Below are positions 36,201-49,600 of a stretch of DNA of 64,000 bases, piece after piece. The notes under the pieces are model-generated. The model was given only the letters and a program-made list of their open reading frames with translations. It did not search any database and was not told the DNA's origin. The stretch lies in assembly GCA_009746045.1 (NCBI GenBank), contig RPFO01000333.1, positions 591,446-655,445 of the forward strand, in the 5' to 3' direction. A program made the translations under genes and the position numbers. This DNA comes from Mesostigma viride (lineage: Eukaryota; Streptophyta; Mesostigmatophyceae; Mesostigmatales; Mesostigmataceae). Every line of letters begins with the position of its first letter. Position 1 is the stretch's first letter.

Positions 36201-36272
36201 CATGTTCATGCTCAACAGGAAAATGATCTGCTCCAAAGCATGAATAGAAAAAGGAAGATAGGCGATCCGTAG
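30259..36272 (+). CDS. SEN54: tRNA-splicing endonuclease subunit SEN54, 5 exons, 577 aa
   Basis: Exons: 30259-30341, 30739-30906, 32619-32774, 33601-34740, 36086-36272. GT-AG phases match at every junction (sum 1734 nt). SEN54 is the structural partner of the SEN2 nuclease in the nuclear heterotetramer that cuts introns from pre-tRNA. The N-domain is recognisable at residues ~70-185: KGKAMSIVGFTR, then EALFLLESG across the exon 3/4 junction, then LLSVQEVFELM and YMAYVHLRRLGY, the hallmark SEN54 helix pair. A long acidic and low-complexity linker (~215-480) follows. The C-domain has FNVFTPGTHFKKTDPP, GFRLCIV and, across the exon 4/5 junction, IPVKYANVHGGTVTILSL, matching the family's final beta-barrel. 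The ATG sits in GCGGCCATGG, an ideal Kozak context. No nuclease triad is expected in this subunit. Exon 1 and the N-terminal 28 residues are the least certain part. The introns hold a 43-bp minisatellite (intron 2) and an 11-bp array (intron 4). Confidence 0.88.
31078..32237 (+). repeat. 43-bp minisatellite in SEN54 intron 2 (~27 copies)
   Basis: The unit includes CATGCTTGCATCCCTCACCA and TTTATCCATCCCCTCTGACC. It is very homogeneous, with rare C/T variants (CCCTTCTG, TTCATCC). The array ends in TATCCAG|GTGAGTAC, a consensus 5' splice site at 32237/32238. Confidence 0.93.
35041..35130 (+). repeat. 11-bp array in SEN54 intron 4
   Basis: About eight copies of AGGCATACTTA with one CATATTTC variant. 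Confidence 0.8.
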
Positions 36273-36770
36273 ATTGTGGTGTAGCGCAAACCAGCAGCCG
36301 CATCAACACACCCGAGTCTGGATGCAACCTCTTTCCAGCACTGCAGCTGCTGTGATTGCCTATTTGTTACACCGCTTTTCAATTGTGACCGGATATACAA
36401 TTTTGCTGCTGTTTACTATCTGCTTGTTTCAGTGCCTTAGTCTGGCTGGCTTCAAAATTTAGCTGTCAGTGGAGGGTTGCGCTTCCTCAGAGGAGCGCAA
36501 CTTATATGCGCGAAATTTTGTTCAGGTTTTTAGCCAGATTGATTTGGCGTGTGCACAGTGTCCCGCCATCGCACTGATCGAGGTTGCCTAGCGCTATTGT
36601 CTTATTTGTATGTATGCACATGCACAGCTCCTACGAACGCACTAGTGCACGTGAGGATCCTGATACCTTGATGCATGCATGTTGTGGACCGTACGCACAC
36701 GGCTAGAGATCCGATTCCAATACTACTATGTTGCATTTTCAATATGCTATGTTGACTGGGAGATCTCCAT
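36273..36770. other. SEN54 3' flank
   Basis: Likely 3' UTR followed by intergenic sequence. No TGTAA in the first 200 bases and no further ORF of note. Confidence 0.45.
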
Positions 36771-37200
36771 TAATTAATTAATTAATTAAAATCATAGCTC
36801 CGTGGGGAGCATATGTAACACATAGCCCTGAGAAAGGGGCATCTATGGGTTTGTAATACAACCAGGGCGACAACCTGCAGGTGTAGGATGTACAACTATC
36901 ACCTGCTCTGGGTGCACAAGGTGCACCTGCACCGCCATGATGGTTCATGCCTCGTAAACAAGCACAAGCACACAAGGCGGCTTGAGGAGCTCTAGGGCCT
37001 AGAAGGCCTGCATGACATATGGGGTGGAAGGTATGTGGCTAGGCTATAGCTGGTGTACACATGGCATCTCAGCAGAGAGTAACTCCCTGCATGGGCAAAG
37101 CATGACTCGAAATCTGACTCGAGATCTACATGCATGCTTGTATTCATTACTATTCCTGGACGCACGGCGTTCCAACGTCGTGGAAGGGACTAGGGTAGTT
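36771..37200 (-). mobile_element. 5'-truncated retroposon 3' end
   Basis: TTAATTAATTAATTAATTAA tail, then AGCTCCGTGGGGAGC (hairpin complement), the ACATAGCCCTGAGAAAGGGG block and a UTR matching family A (CTCAGCAGAGAGTAACTCCC). It is the inverted partner of 2230-2372. Confidence 0.65.
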
Positions 37201-37598
37201 GTCTGAGAGGAAAGATGCGAAGACCGCGGGCACTGGTGTCTACTGCAGAGTTTAGGGCACCATGCTCGGCGCATTAATAGTTGATTCACTGGCGTCTACT
37301 GCAGAGTTTAGGGCACCATGCTCGGCGCATTAATAGTTGATTCACTGACGTCTACTGCAGAGTTTAGGGCACCATGCTCGGCGCATTAATAGTACGTTGA
37401 TTCACTGACGTCTACTGCAGAGTTTAGGGCACCATGCTCGGCGCATTAATAGTTGATTCACTGACGTCTACTGCAGAGTTTAGGGCACCATGCTCGGCGC
37501 ATTATTAGTTGATTCACTGACGTCTACTGCAGAGTTTAGGGCACCATGCTCGGCGCATTATTAGTACGTTGATTCACTGACGTCTACTGCAGAGTTTA

Positions 37599-38367
37599 GG
37601 GCACCATTAATTAATTAATTAATTATCAACATCACTCCGTTGGGAGTAGATGTAGCACATAGCCCTGAGAAGGGGCATATGGCTTTTAATACATTCTAGG
37701 CTACTTCATGCAAGGGTGGGAATGTAAGCTACCCCTGCGCTAGGTGCACCAGGGCACCCGCACCCTCATGGTCTATCACGCTATGCCCGGGTAAGGGGGG
37801 GAGCATGCCTGTGAGGGGGAAGATCATCATGGCTATACAAAAACTAGAGCGTGGCATCTCAGCAGAGAGCAGCTCTCTGCATGGGCACAGCATTACTGAA
37901 TAAAACTAGGCATCGTCTGGAGTGTGGCTCATCATAGGCACACATGGACATGACTAAAAAGGCTAGGCCTAAGCTGGTATAGTGCCTGTAGTAGGCGGGC
38001 ATGTACAAGGCCACTGTCTAACTATTCTACACTACTGCTGTATTCCCCTAGGCTGGGGCTGGAGTTGCTGGGGCCGCGGTGGTCGAGGGGGTCGCTTGCC
38101 AGGGCTTGTGGCCGACGTAGATGGCCGCCCCCTTCCAGTACACCGGCTGGCCCGCCTTGGTCTGCCGGAGCTGGGTGTAGGTCGGCCATAGCTCCCGTCG
38201 CCGTTGTTGCTGTGCCAGGGTCAAGTCGTCGTCCACGGTGAAGGGAGTATTCGCGAGCCGCTTGCGGCGTCTGAGAAACGAAATCTTGTCCGCTGGGCTA
38301 TCAAAGATGAGAAGAAGCGGAGGCGCCCCTGCCTTACCCCGCGCGCGGGGGAGGCGGTGGGCACCAT
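37599..38367 (-). mobile_element. 5'-truncated family A retroposon with 9-bp TSD
   Basis: The body 37608-38358 carries, from left, the TTAA tail, hairpin complement, 3' UTR and the last ~105 codons of ORF1, then stops abruptly. GGGCACCAT flanks it at 37599-37607 and 38359-38367. The first four bases of the TSD are also in the element, so microhomology may have set the truncation point. Because the target is a known tandem repeat, the empty-site sequence is visible in the neighbouring units. Confidence 0.88.
38048..38358 (-). pseudogene. ORF1 C-terminal fragment (subfamily II)
   Basis: It retains FLRRRKRLANTPF-type residues through DDDLTLAQQQRRRELWPTYT and the WKGAAIYVGHKPW end, nearly identical to the 23.3-kb copy. 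The N-terminal three quarters are missing. Confidence 0.75.
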
Positions 38368-38760
38368 GCTCGGCGCATTAATAGTTGATTCACTGACGCC
38401 TACTGCAGAGTTTAGGGCACCATGCTCGGCGCATTAATAGTTGATTCACTGACGTCTACGTCAGTTGCTTGACCCTCCCAGACCTGCTGTCGTGTAAAGC
38501 AGGCGGATGACCATGAGTGTAATCAAACCCATGCATGTGTGCACAGCTGGATCTGAAAGGTTGTATCCAGCATATCGGTGGTATACCAAGCATGTAAACT
38601 CTGCTTAGGGCATCATGCCCATGCCACAAGCAGAGTGCAGTCTCGGGAAAATTTTCGGCACCGCAGCCTAGGCTGATTGGCAATAACAGATTGAAAAGCT
38701 ATGATAGCTGAAGGACGAAGATGATCCGGCATCATGCCCTGGCCCCAATGCTTCAGACAA

Positions 38761-38835
38761 TCACAAGCTGTCGAAACCCTTGACATCATTTCCTGCCGTG
38801 CAGCCAAGCTCTGGGGGCTCCACCAGGTCCTTTAC
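38761..38835 (-). CDS. Candidate terminal exon of the split-barrel/DUF2470 gene
   Basis: After an acceptor-like TTACAG the minus strand reads VKDLVEPPELGCTAGN... to a TGA at 38763-38761. The first residues fit the C-terminal DUF2470 helix (family pattern xVKDLxVEM). However, this frame needs a phase-0 junction while exon 40705-40635 ends in phase 2. Either a micro-exon is missing or the true end lies elsewhere. A direct join would give Arg then TAA. Confidence 0.3.
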   Translation of the reverse strand, partial: VKDLVEPPELGCTAGNDVKGFDSL

Positions 38836-39631
38836 CTGTAAGCGGTAAAGTACTCAAACGACAGGGATGGTCCACCAATGTGACCATGGCTCTTTCCCGA
38901 AAGACGCTCCAATGTCCTGCCGCTGCTCATGCCCGCCATCAAACGCCGCAAGAACCCTGCTCCTGGACACCGACAGAGTTGGCCTGCCGAACAACAAGCT
39001 CATCTTCCTAGTGGACATCTGCTGAACCCAGCACCTCCAGTCACCATTGCAGTTCTTGGAGTTGCGGCTTCAACTCACTGATCCGGTCCACACACGAAGC
39101 GTGTGATACAGGAAACCAACACATGATGGTGGTGTACATGGGGCCACGAGGCGAGGTGGGGGGAGGGCATCAGCGGCAAAGGAAAAGGAGGGCATCCACA
39201 GCGAGGAGGAGAACGGGAGACCTCATCAACAATCACAGCAAACCTGGTGGTGGCATCTAACTGGCGACGACATACCATCTGGTTATGCAAAACGAATCCT
39301 CTGTTACACCCCCCCGGATGGCCGCTCACGGGAGACGCGGACGCTAGTGCTGCCCAATGACGCAGCTACTCCCCAACTACACGCACTTGTCTGCTGCTCC
39401 TTTCACGGACGGATTTGTGCGGACACCTGCTATGGACATGGCTTTGTTGACGTGTCAGCAGTTGCCATGGGACGAGAAGGGCTATGGCTGGCGATGTTGC
39501 GGGCAAGGAAATGGATGCTAGTCGCCAACGGCCTATCCCCGTCGAATATTGCCGGCTTGCTGTGCAGGGGCAGGAATACTTATCTTGAAAGTGAATCAAC
39601 CAATCGACACATGCCGTGGTCCAACACCTCA

Positions 39632-40465
<834 letters not shown>

Positions 40466-40634
40466 TTAGTGGGGGCCGATACGTCCCACGGCCGGCTCCC
40501 ACGTGGCCAGGGACGCACGCGCGACAGCATGGGCATGAGCCTCGGCGGGTGCGCGGGGCACAGAACCAGCACAGGAGGCCATCGCACGGAGAAGGGAAGA
40601 TGAGAGCGTCTCCCACGGCGCCAGGACAACGCAC

Positions 40635-43600
40635 CTGTGGGACTTGATGGGCCGCGAGAAGCCGATGCGGACGCGGAGGATCTCGTTCCACTGCGCTAGC
40701 AGGATCTGCCGTGTGCATGGAGTAGGGGAGCCAGGGGCGACAAGCACGAACAAAGCACCCGCCATCCAAGATGCTAAATAGCGATTCGTGTTTGTATACT
40801 GAATGGCCATGTCATTCTTTCGGGCGCCTCACGGCAGGTGGATGGCATGCATTCGCACCCGTGGCATGGCTATCCCGCATACGGTGGACAGGGCCACAGC
40901 AGAGCCAGCCATTTGAGCGGTACTCGACCAAGCACATGTCACTTGCCAGGAAGAGAGGGAGGAATGGCCCGTGTACACACTCCAACGACAGAACGCAAGC
41001 TGGGCTAGAAGAGCTATCGTCAAGGCGGACATGGGTATGTGGTTCTCCCGATGCCATGACCTGAGATACAGCGGACGGGGCACTTTCGACAGAGTCTTGT
41101 GCGGTTTGGGCGCGTCTTCATGTGCACTAATTTGAAGCTGTGACAACGCAGCAAGCGCCATCCACTACTAAGCACACGGCATGCGCATCAGCGTGTGCGC
41201 TGCCCCTGCCCACGTTAACCTGGGTGCCCTCTGTGGGTGGGTGGGTGGGTGGGTGGGTGGGTGGGTGGGTGGGTGGGTGGGTGGGTGGGTGGGTGGGTGG
41301 GTGGGTGGGGTGGGTGGGTGGGTGGGTGGGTGGGTGGGTGGGTGGGTGGGTGGTGGGTGGGTGGGTGGTGGGTGGGTGGGTGGGTGGGCTGTTGCACGTG
41401 GTGGGTGCCCTCTCGTGCGCACACAGGAAGGAATAACACCGGTGTTAGTCATGGTGGTGGTTTGGGGGAAGAGGATGGAGCCACCCACCCACCCACCCAC
41501 CCACCCACCCACCCACCCACCCACCCACCCACCCACCCACCCACCCACCCACCCACCCACCCACCCACCCACCCACCCACCCACCCACCCACCACCCACC
41601 CACCCACCCACCCACCCACCCACCCACCCACCCACCCACCCACCCACCCACCCACCCACCCACCCACCCACCCACCCACCCACCACCCACCCACCCACCC
41701 ACCCACCCACCCACCACCCACCCACCCACCCACCCACCCACCCACCCACCACCCACCCACCCACCCACCCACCCACCCACCCACCCACCCACCCACCCAC
41801 CCACCCACCCACCCACCCCCACCCACCCACCCACCCACCCACCCACCCACCCACCCACCCACCCACCCACCCACCCACCCACCACCCACCCACCCACCCA
41901 CCCACCCACCCACCCACCCCCACCCACCCACCCCCACCCACCCACCCACCACCCACCCACCACCACCCACCCACCCACCCACCCACCCACCCACCCACCC
42001 ACCCACCCACCCACCCACCCACCCACCCACCCACCCACCCACCCACCCACCCACCCACCCACCCACCCACCCACCCACCCACCCACCCACCCACCCACCC
42101 ACCCACCCACCCACCCACCCACCCACCCACCCACCCACCCACCCACCACCCACCCACCACCCACCCACCCACCCACCCACCCACCCACCCACCCACCCAC
42201 CCACCCACCCACCCACCCACCCACCCACCCACCCACCCACCCACCCACCCACCCACCCACCCACCCACCCACCCACCCACCCACCCACCCACCCACCCAC
42301 CCACCCACCCACCCACCCACCCACCCACCCACCCACCCACCCACCCACCCACCCACCCACCCACCCACCCACCGCGCCTTCATTCCACCGTGTGCGGAAG
42401 AGCGCACACCCAATCACCCACTACAATGTCTGGTTGTCTCCTTGATAATATGCTATAGCAACTGCACTATGATGTGCACTATAATGTGCACTATAATGTG
42501 CTATAGCGACCACACTATAATGTACCATAGCGACCGCCACCAACCCACCTCGGTGTCCATGCCCAGCGTGTCCATGGCGATGATGCGTGCCGACTCAATC
42601 TGAAGGTGGTGGGGGCAGGTGGCGCAACATCCAGCACAGGCACATGGGGTGTGCAGCCATCGCATGCGACAGTGGTCAACCACCCAGGAGGAAGCCACTT
42701 GCCAGCTGGTGATGGCCCACACAGCTGCCAAGCTGTGGAAGGACGCAGACGTGCCAACTCAGGTGGTCTAGCCGCGCAAACAGCAGAGGGAAGACTTGGG
42801 TGGCTTGCTGCAGGCAACGCATCTCTCCACGACCACTGCTTGCGGGTACTAGGACTGAGTCACTGGCCGCCCCCCTTGTCCCCCGGTTGCTTGTGGCCAG
42901 GTTCGAATCTACAAGCAGGCAGAATCTACAAGAAGGCCGAATCTACAAGCAGGCCGAATCTGCATGCAGGCCGAATCTGCATGCAGGCCGAATCTAGATG
43001 CAGGCCGAATCTGCATGCAGGCCGAATCTGCATGCAGGCCGAATCTGCATGCAGGCCGAATCTGCATGCAGGCGGAATCGACAGGATGCCATCCCCGGGG
43101 CCAAGAAGTCAGCGATGCCACCACCTGGTCTGCCGCACGGCCATGGCTCGCGAGTGGTGGTAGCACGAACTTTGCTTGGAGCGATGCGCACGTCTCCAAC
43201 AGGCCAAGTGTGCCACGTTTGTCGTACCACATGGCACTCAGCGCGCACATGGGCACACACTTGCCGCGCATACGGGCCTCTGATCGATGCATGTATGTAC
43301 CCGTTACCGCGCATATAGTCTATACTTGCGCATATTCAATTGCGCCTCTGGGCTCTACTGTCGAAATTCTACCATTATACGCTATTATCCACCAGCGCAC
43401 ACACCTTGTCCTGCAGTCCCAGCACGCCCTCCACCGCCTTGCGCAGCAGCCCGCCCTGCGACTCATTGATCCTTGCGAGCACCTGCAGCCAGGGGGCCAG
43501 AAAATGGGCCACAAGACACAGTCCAAGGACGCTGCCACAAGACGCTGTCACAAGACGCTGTCCCAAGAGCCGTGGGAGGCTGCCCAATGGCGGGAGGAGG

Positions 43601-46600
43601 AAGAGTGTCATGGTGATGTCCATGACCAGTGGTTGGGAGTTCTGCACGCAAACAAAGCAAGCGGATGGGCCAAGGCGGCAGCACGGCGACACCCTATCTC
43701 GCACAAACAAGGCTCACATGTTCGTGGGCACGCAGTCGGCTGTGGCAGTGGCTGGGTGGCCGCATGCACGCGCACGACAGCCACCCAGCTGGTCTTGTGG
43801 CTACGGACTGGGGTCCCCGCCCACCCTCTACACAGGGCCACTGCTCACTCCCTGGCCGTGGGGACCCACGCACCCACCCGCCCGCCCGCCCGCCCGCCCA
43901 CCCGCGCCCGCCCGCCCGCCCGCCCGCCCGCCCGCCCGCCCCCGCCCGCCCGCCCGCCCGCCCGCCCGCCCGCCCGCCTGCCCGCCCGCCCGCCCGCCCG
44001 CCCGCCCGCCGCCGCCCGCCGCCCGCCGCCCGCCCGCCGCCGCCCGCCCGCCCGCCCGCCCGCCCGCCGCCCGCCCGCCCGCCCGCCCGCCCGCCGCCCG
44101 CCGCCCGCCCGCCCGCCCGCCCGCCCGCCCGCCGCCGCCCGCCCGCCCGCCCGCCCGCCCGCCCGCCGCCGCCCGCCCGCCCGCCCGCCGCCGCCCGCCC
44201 GCCCGCCCGCCCGCCCGCCCGCCCGCCCGCCCGCCCGCCCGCCCGCCCGCCCGCCCGCCCACCCACCGGCTGCGTGGACGCCACAGCGATCGGATCCGCG
44301 CCGCCGCTGGCGTACTGCTCCGCGCTCAGGCCTGCAGGTAATGGGGGCACAAGGAACCAGCGTGGGCCCGCTGCATATCAATATGGAGAAGCTGTGGAGC
44401 AGTCAGCTGGTGGCCCCACGTTACGGGTTGGACACCGGCCACGAGTCCATGACTCTTGCCCAGCAGCGACTGCATCGAGGGCTCTCCTGCGTAGTGGGGG
44501 ATAAGATTCTTCACTCTTCAGAGATGCGAAGAAGGCGGTAGCTGGCGCCCCGGCATACCATCACCCAGGGACGTCCTGTACGCTGTGAAGCAATTTATCT
44601 AGATGGCCTGACCCAACAGCCCCCTGCATTACTGCCACTAAAGAACGCCCCTGCGCTTCTGTTAGAAAAAACAATTAGCCGTAAGAATGGTGACCAAGGG
44701 GATGGTGGCGGGCATAGGACTCACTCTTTATACGCCCAAAGCCCTCGATCAGGCGCGCTCCCTGCAGCCCCTCCATGCGGTAGAACGAGAAGTCCCCAAA
44801 GTTGACCTGTTCTTGGGCGGATGGGACCCATGTCGCGGACACATGCCCCACAGTGGGATGGGCGGTGAGCCGCTTGATGTGGTGAGGGATGTAAGTAGAT
44901 TGCATAGCAAGCTCGTGCACCAGGAACAACAAACACGTATCCTTGGCACATTCTCGCCCCAATACCATCGGCTCCCACGAACGCCGACACGGGCAGAGGC
45001 CCAATATGTGCAGCAACAAGAAGCGAAGCAGACAGCAAGCGAAGCAACAAAAAGCGAAGCGACAAGAAGCGAAGCAAACAAGATGGGGCACGTGCAACCA
45101 GCTTTTGGTTCCGTACAGCAACAGAACGCTATGCTAGCTGTGCGGTGAAAAACCCAGAGAACCAAGTTGCATGGATGGCCACAGAGAGGGGCGAGTTTGC
45201 GAGAATCGGCCGACATCTCCCAGTAACATAAGCAGGGTTCAGCATGGCACAGGTGGCAGCATCACGGCGCCGCGCACGCTGTTGCCCTCACATGGTGGAC
45301 AGGTGCTGCCAACAGGACGGCCCGGTTGCACAACCTCGTACATCCTCAAAACCATGGGGTGTACGGATGACTTATTCTCACCCTGGCACGAATACCCCCC
45401 TCCCCACCCCATTCCATCCCACCCGCTCCGTCCCCTGTCGCTAGGCAAACCCTCGATCCTGGTCGGACATGCCATCATGCTAGGGCCGGCAAACCCTCGA
45501 TCCTGGTCGGACATGCCATCATGCTAGGGCCGGCAAACCCTCGATCCTGGTCGGACATGCCATCATGCTAGGGCCGGCAAACCCTCGATCCTCGTCGGGC
45601 ATGCCATCATGCTAGGGCCGGCAAACCCTCGATCCTGGTCGGACATGCCATCATGCTAGGGCCGGCAAATCCTCGATCCTGGTCGGACATGCCATCATGC
45701 TAGGGCCGGCAAACCCTCGATCCTGGTCGGACATGCCATCATGCTAGGGCCGGCAAACCCTCGACCCTGGTCGGACATGCCATCATGCTAGGGCCGGCAA
45801 ACCCTCGATCCTGGTCGGACATGCCATCATGCTAGGGCCGGCAAATCCTCGATCCTGGTCGGACATGCCATCATGCTAGGGCCGGCAAACCCTCGATCCT
45901 GGTCGGCATGCCATCAGCTAGGGCCGGCAAATCCTCGATCCTGGTCGGACATGCCATCATGATAGGGCCGGCAAACCCTCGATCCTGGTCGGACATGCCA
46001 TCATGCTAGGGCCGGCAAACCCTCGATCCTGGTCGGACATGCCATCATGCTAGGGCCGGCAAACCCTCGATCCTGGTCGGACATGCCATCATGCTAGGGC
46101 CGGCAAACCCTCGATCCTGGTCGGACATGCCATCATGCTAGGGCCGGCAAACCCTCGATCCTGGTCGGACATGCCATCATGCTAGGGCCGGCAAACCCTC
46201 GATCCTGGTCGGACATGCCATCATGCTAGGGCCGGCAAACCCTCGATCCTGGTCGGACATGCCATCATGCTAGGGCCGGCAAACCCTCGATCCTGGTCGG
46301 ACATGCCATCATGCTAGGGCCGGCAAACCCTCGATCCTGGTCGGACATGCCATCATGCTAGGGCCGGCAAACCCTCGATCCTGGTCGGACATGCCATCAT
46401 GCTAGGGCCGGCAAACCCTCGATCCTGGTCGGACATGCCATCATGCTAGGGCCGGCAAACCCTCGATCCTGGTCGGACATGCCATCATGCTAGGGCCGGC
46501 AAACCCTCGATCCTGGTCGGACATGCCATCATGCTAGGGCCGGCAAACCCTCGATCCTGGTCGGACATGCCATCATGCTAGGGCCGGCAAACCCTCGATC

Positions 46601-49600
46601 CTGGTCGGACATGCCATCATGCTAGGGCCGGCAAACCCTCGATCCTGGTCGGACATGCCATCATGCTAGGGCCGGCAAACCCTCGATCCTGGTCGGACAT
46701 GCCATCATGCTAGGGCCGGCAAACCCTCGATCCTGGTCGGACATGCCATCATGCTAGGGCCGGCAAACCCTCGATCCTGGTCGGACATGCCATCATGCTA
46801 GGGCCGGCAAACCCTCGATCCTGGTCGGACATGCCATCATGCTAGGGCCGGCAAACCCTCGATCCTGGTCGGACATGCCATCATGCTAGGGCCGGCAAAC
46901 CCTCGATCCTGGTCGGACATGCCATCATGCTAGGGCCGGCAAACCCTCGATCCTGGTCGGACATGCCATCATGCTAGGGCCGGCAAACCCTCGATCCTGG
47001 TCGGACATGCCATCATGCTAGGGCCGGCAAACCCTCGATCCTGGTCGGACATGCCATCATGCTAGGGCCGGCAAACCCTCGATCCTGGTCGGACATGCCA
47101 TCATGCTAGGGCCGGCAAACCCTCGATCCTGGTCGGACATGCCATCATGCTAGGGCCGGCAAACCCTCGATCCTGGTCGGACATGCCATCATGCTAGGGC
47201 CGGCAAACCCTCGATCCTGGTCGGACATGCCATCATGCTAGGGCCGGCAAACCCTCGATCCTGGTCGGACATGCCATCATGCTAGGGCCGGCAAACCCTC
47301 GATCCTGGTCGGACATGCCATCATGCTAGGGCCGGCAAACCCTCGATCCTGGTCGGACATGCCATCATGCTAGGGCCGGCAAACCCTCGATCCTGGTCGG
47401 ACATGCCATCATGCTAGGGCCGGCAAACCCTCGATCCTGGTCGGACATGCCATCATGCTAGGGCCGGCAAACCCTCGATCCTGGTCGGACATGCCATCAT
47501 GCTAGGGCCGGCAAACCCTCGATCCTGGTCGGACATGCCATCATGCTAGGGCCGGCAAACCCTCGATCCTGGTCGGACATGCCATCATGCTAGGGCCGGC
47601 AAACCCTCGATCCTGGTCGGACATGCCATCATGCTAGGGCCGGCAAACCCTCGATCCTGGTCGGACATGCCATCATGCTAGGGCCGGCAAACCCTCGATC
47701 CTGGTCGGACATGCCATCATGCTAGGGCCGGCAAACCCTCGATCCTGGTCGGACATGCCATCATGCTAGGGCCGGCAAACCCTCGATCCTGGTCGGACAT
47801 GCCATCATGCTAGGGCCGGCAAACCCTCGATCCTGGTCGGACATGCCATCATGCTAGGGCCGGCAAACCCTCGATCCTGGTCGGACATGCCATCATGCTA
47901 GGGCCGGCAAACCCTCGATCCTGGTCGGACATGCCATCATGCTAGGGCCGGCAAACCCTCGATCCTGGTCGGACATGCCATCATGCTAGGGCCGGCAAAC
48001 CCTCGATCCTGGTCGGACATGCCATCATGCTAGGGCCGGCAAACCCTCGATCCTGGTCGGACATGCCATCATGCTAGGGCCGGCAAACCCTCGATCCTGG
48101 TCGGACATGCCATCATGCTAGGGCCGGCAAACCCTCGATCCTGGTCGGACATGCCATCATGCTAGGGCCGGCAAACCCTCGATCCTGGTCGGACATGCCA
48201 TCATGCTAGGGCCGGCAAACCCTCGATCCTGGTCGGACATGCCATCATGCTAGGGCCGGCAAACCCTCGATCCTGGTCGGACATGCCATCATGCTAGGGC
48301 CGGCAAACCCTCGATCCTGGTCGGACATGCCATCATGCTAGGGCCGGCAAACCCTCGATCCTGGTCGGACATGCCATCATGCTAGGGCCGGCAAACCCTC
48401 GATCCTGGTCGGACATGCCATCATGCTAGGGCCGGCAAACCCTCGATCCTGGTCGGACATGCCATCATGCTAGGGCCGGCAAACCCTCGATCCTGGTCGG
48501 CATGCCATCATGCTAGGGCCGGCAAACCCTCGATCCTGGTCGGACATGCCATCATGCTAGGGCCGGCAAACCCTCGATCCTGGTCGGACATGCCATCATG
48601 CTAGGGCCGGCAAACCCTCGATCCTGGTCGGACATGCCATCATGCTAGGGCCGGCAAACCCTCGATCCTGGTCGGACATGCCATCATGCTAGGGCCGGCA
48701 AACCCTCGATCCTGGTCGGACATGCCATCATGCTAGGGCCGGCAAACCCTCGATCCTGGTCGGACATGCCATCATGCTAGGGCCGGCAAACCCTCGATCC
48801 TGGTCGGACATGCCATCATGCTAGGGCCGGCAAACCCTCGATCCTGGTCGGACATGCCATCATGCTAGGGCCGGCAAACCCTCGATCCTGGTCGGACATG
48901 CCATCATGCTAGGGCCGGCAAACCCTCGATCCTGGTCGGACATGCCATCATGCTAGGGCCGGCAAACCCTCGATCCTGGTCGGACATGCCATCATGCTAG
49001 GGCCGGCAAACCCTCGATCCTGGTCGGACATGCCATCATGCTAGGGCCGGCAAACCCTCGATCCTGGTCGGACATGCCATCATGCTAGGGCCGGCAAACC
49101 CTCGATCCTGGTCGGACATGCCATCATGCTAGGGCCGGCAAACCCTCGATCCTGGTCGGACATGCCATCATGCTAGGGCCGGCAAACCCTCGATCCTGGT
49201 CGGACATGCCATCATGCTAGGGCCGGCAAACCCTCGATCCTGGTCGGACATGCCATCATGCTAGGGCCGGCAAACCCTCGATCCTGGTCGGACATGCCAT
49301 CATGCTAGGGCCGGCAAACCCTCGATCCTGGTCGGACATGCCATCATGCTAGGGCCGGCAAACCCTCGATCCTGGTCGGACATGCCATCATGCTAGGGCC
49401 GGCAAACCCTCGATCCTGGTCGGACATGCCATCATGCTAGGGCCGGCAAACCCTCGATCCTGGTCGGACATGCCATCATGCTAGGGCCGGCAAACCCTCG
49501 ATCCTGGTCGGACATGCCATCATGCTAGGGCCGGCAAACCCTCGATCCTGGTCGGACATGCCATCATGCTAGGGCCGGCAAACCCTCGATCCTGGTCGGA

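Larger units (their letters stand above)
37208..38460 (+). repeat. 57-bp tandem repeat interrupted by a retroposon
   Basis: Units of about 57 bases (GACGTCTACTGCAGAGTTTA, GGGCACCATGCTCGGCGCAT) occupy about 37230-37607 and resume at 38359-38460. Some units carry a TACG insertion. Family A copy 37608-38358 splits one unit. Confidence 0.88.

Noticed and set aside
37208-37607. Telomeric repeat (TTTAGGG in each 57-bp unit)
   Set aside because: Only one TTTAGGG per 57-bp unit, never in tandem; coincidental.
41168-42458. ORFs of 320-425 aa of THPP or GGWV repeats
   Set aside because: Pure tetranucleotide array in an intron; open in every frame with no non-repeat domain.
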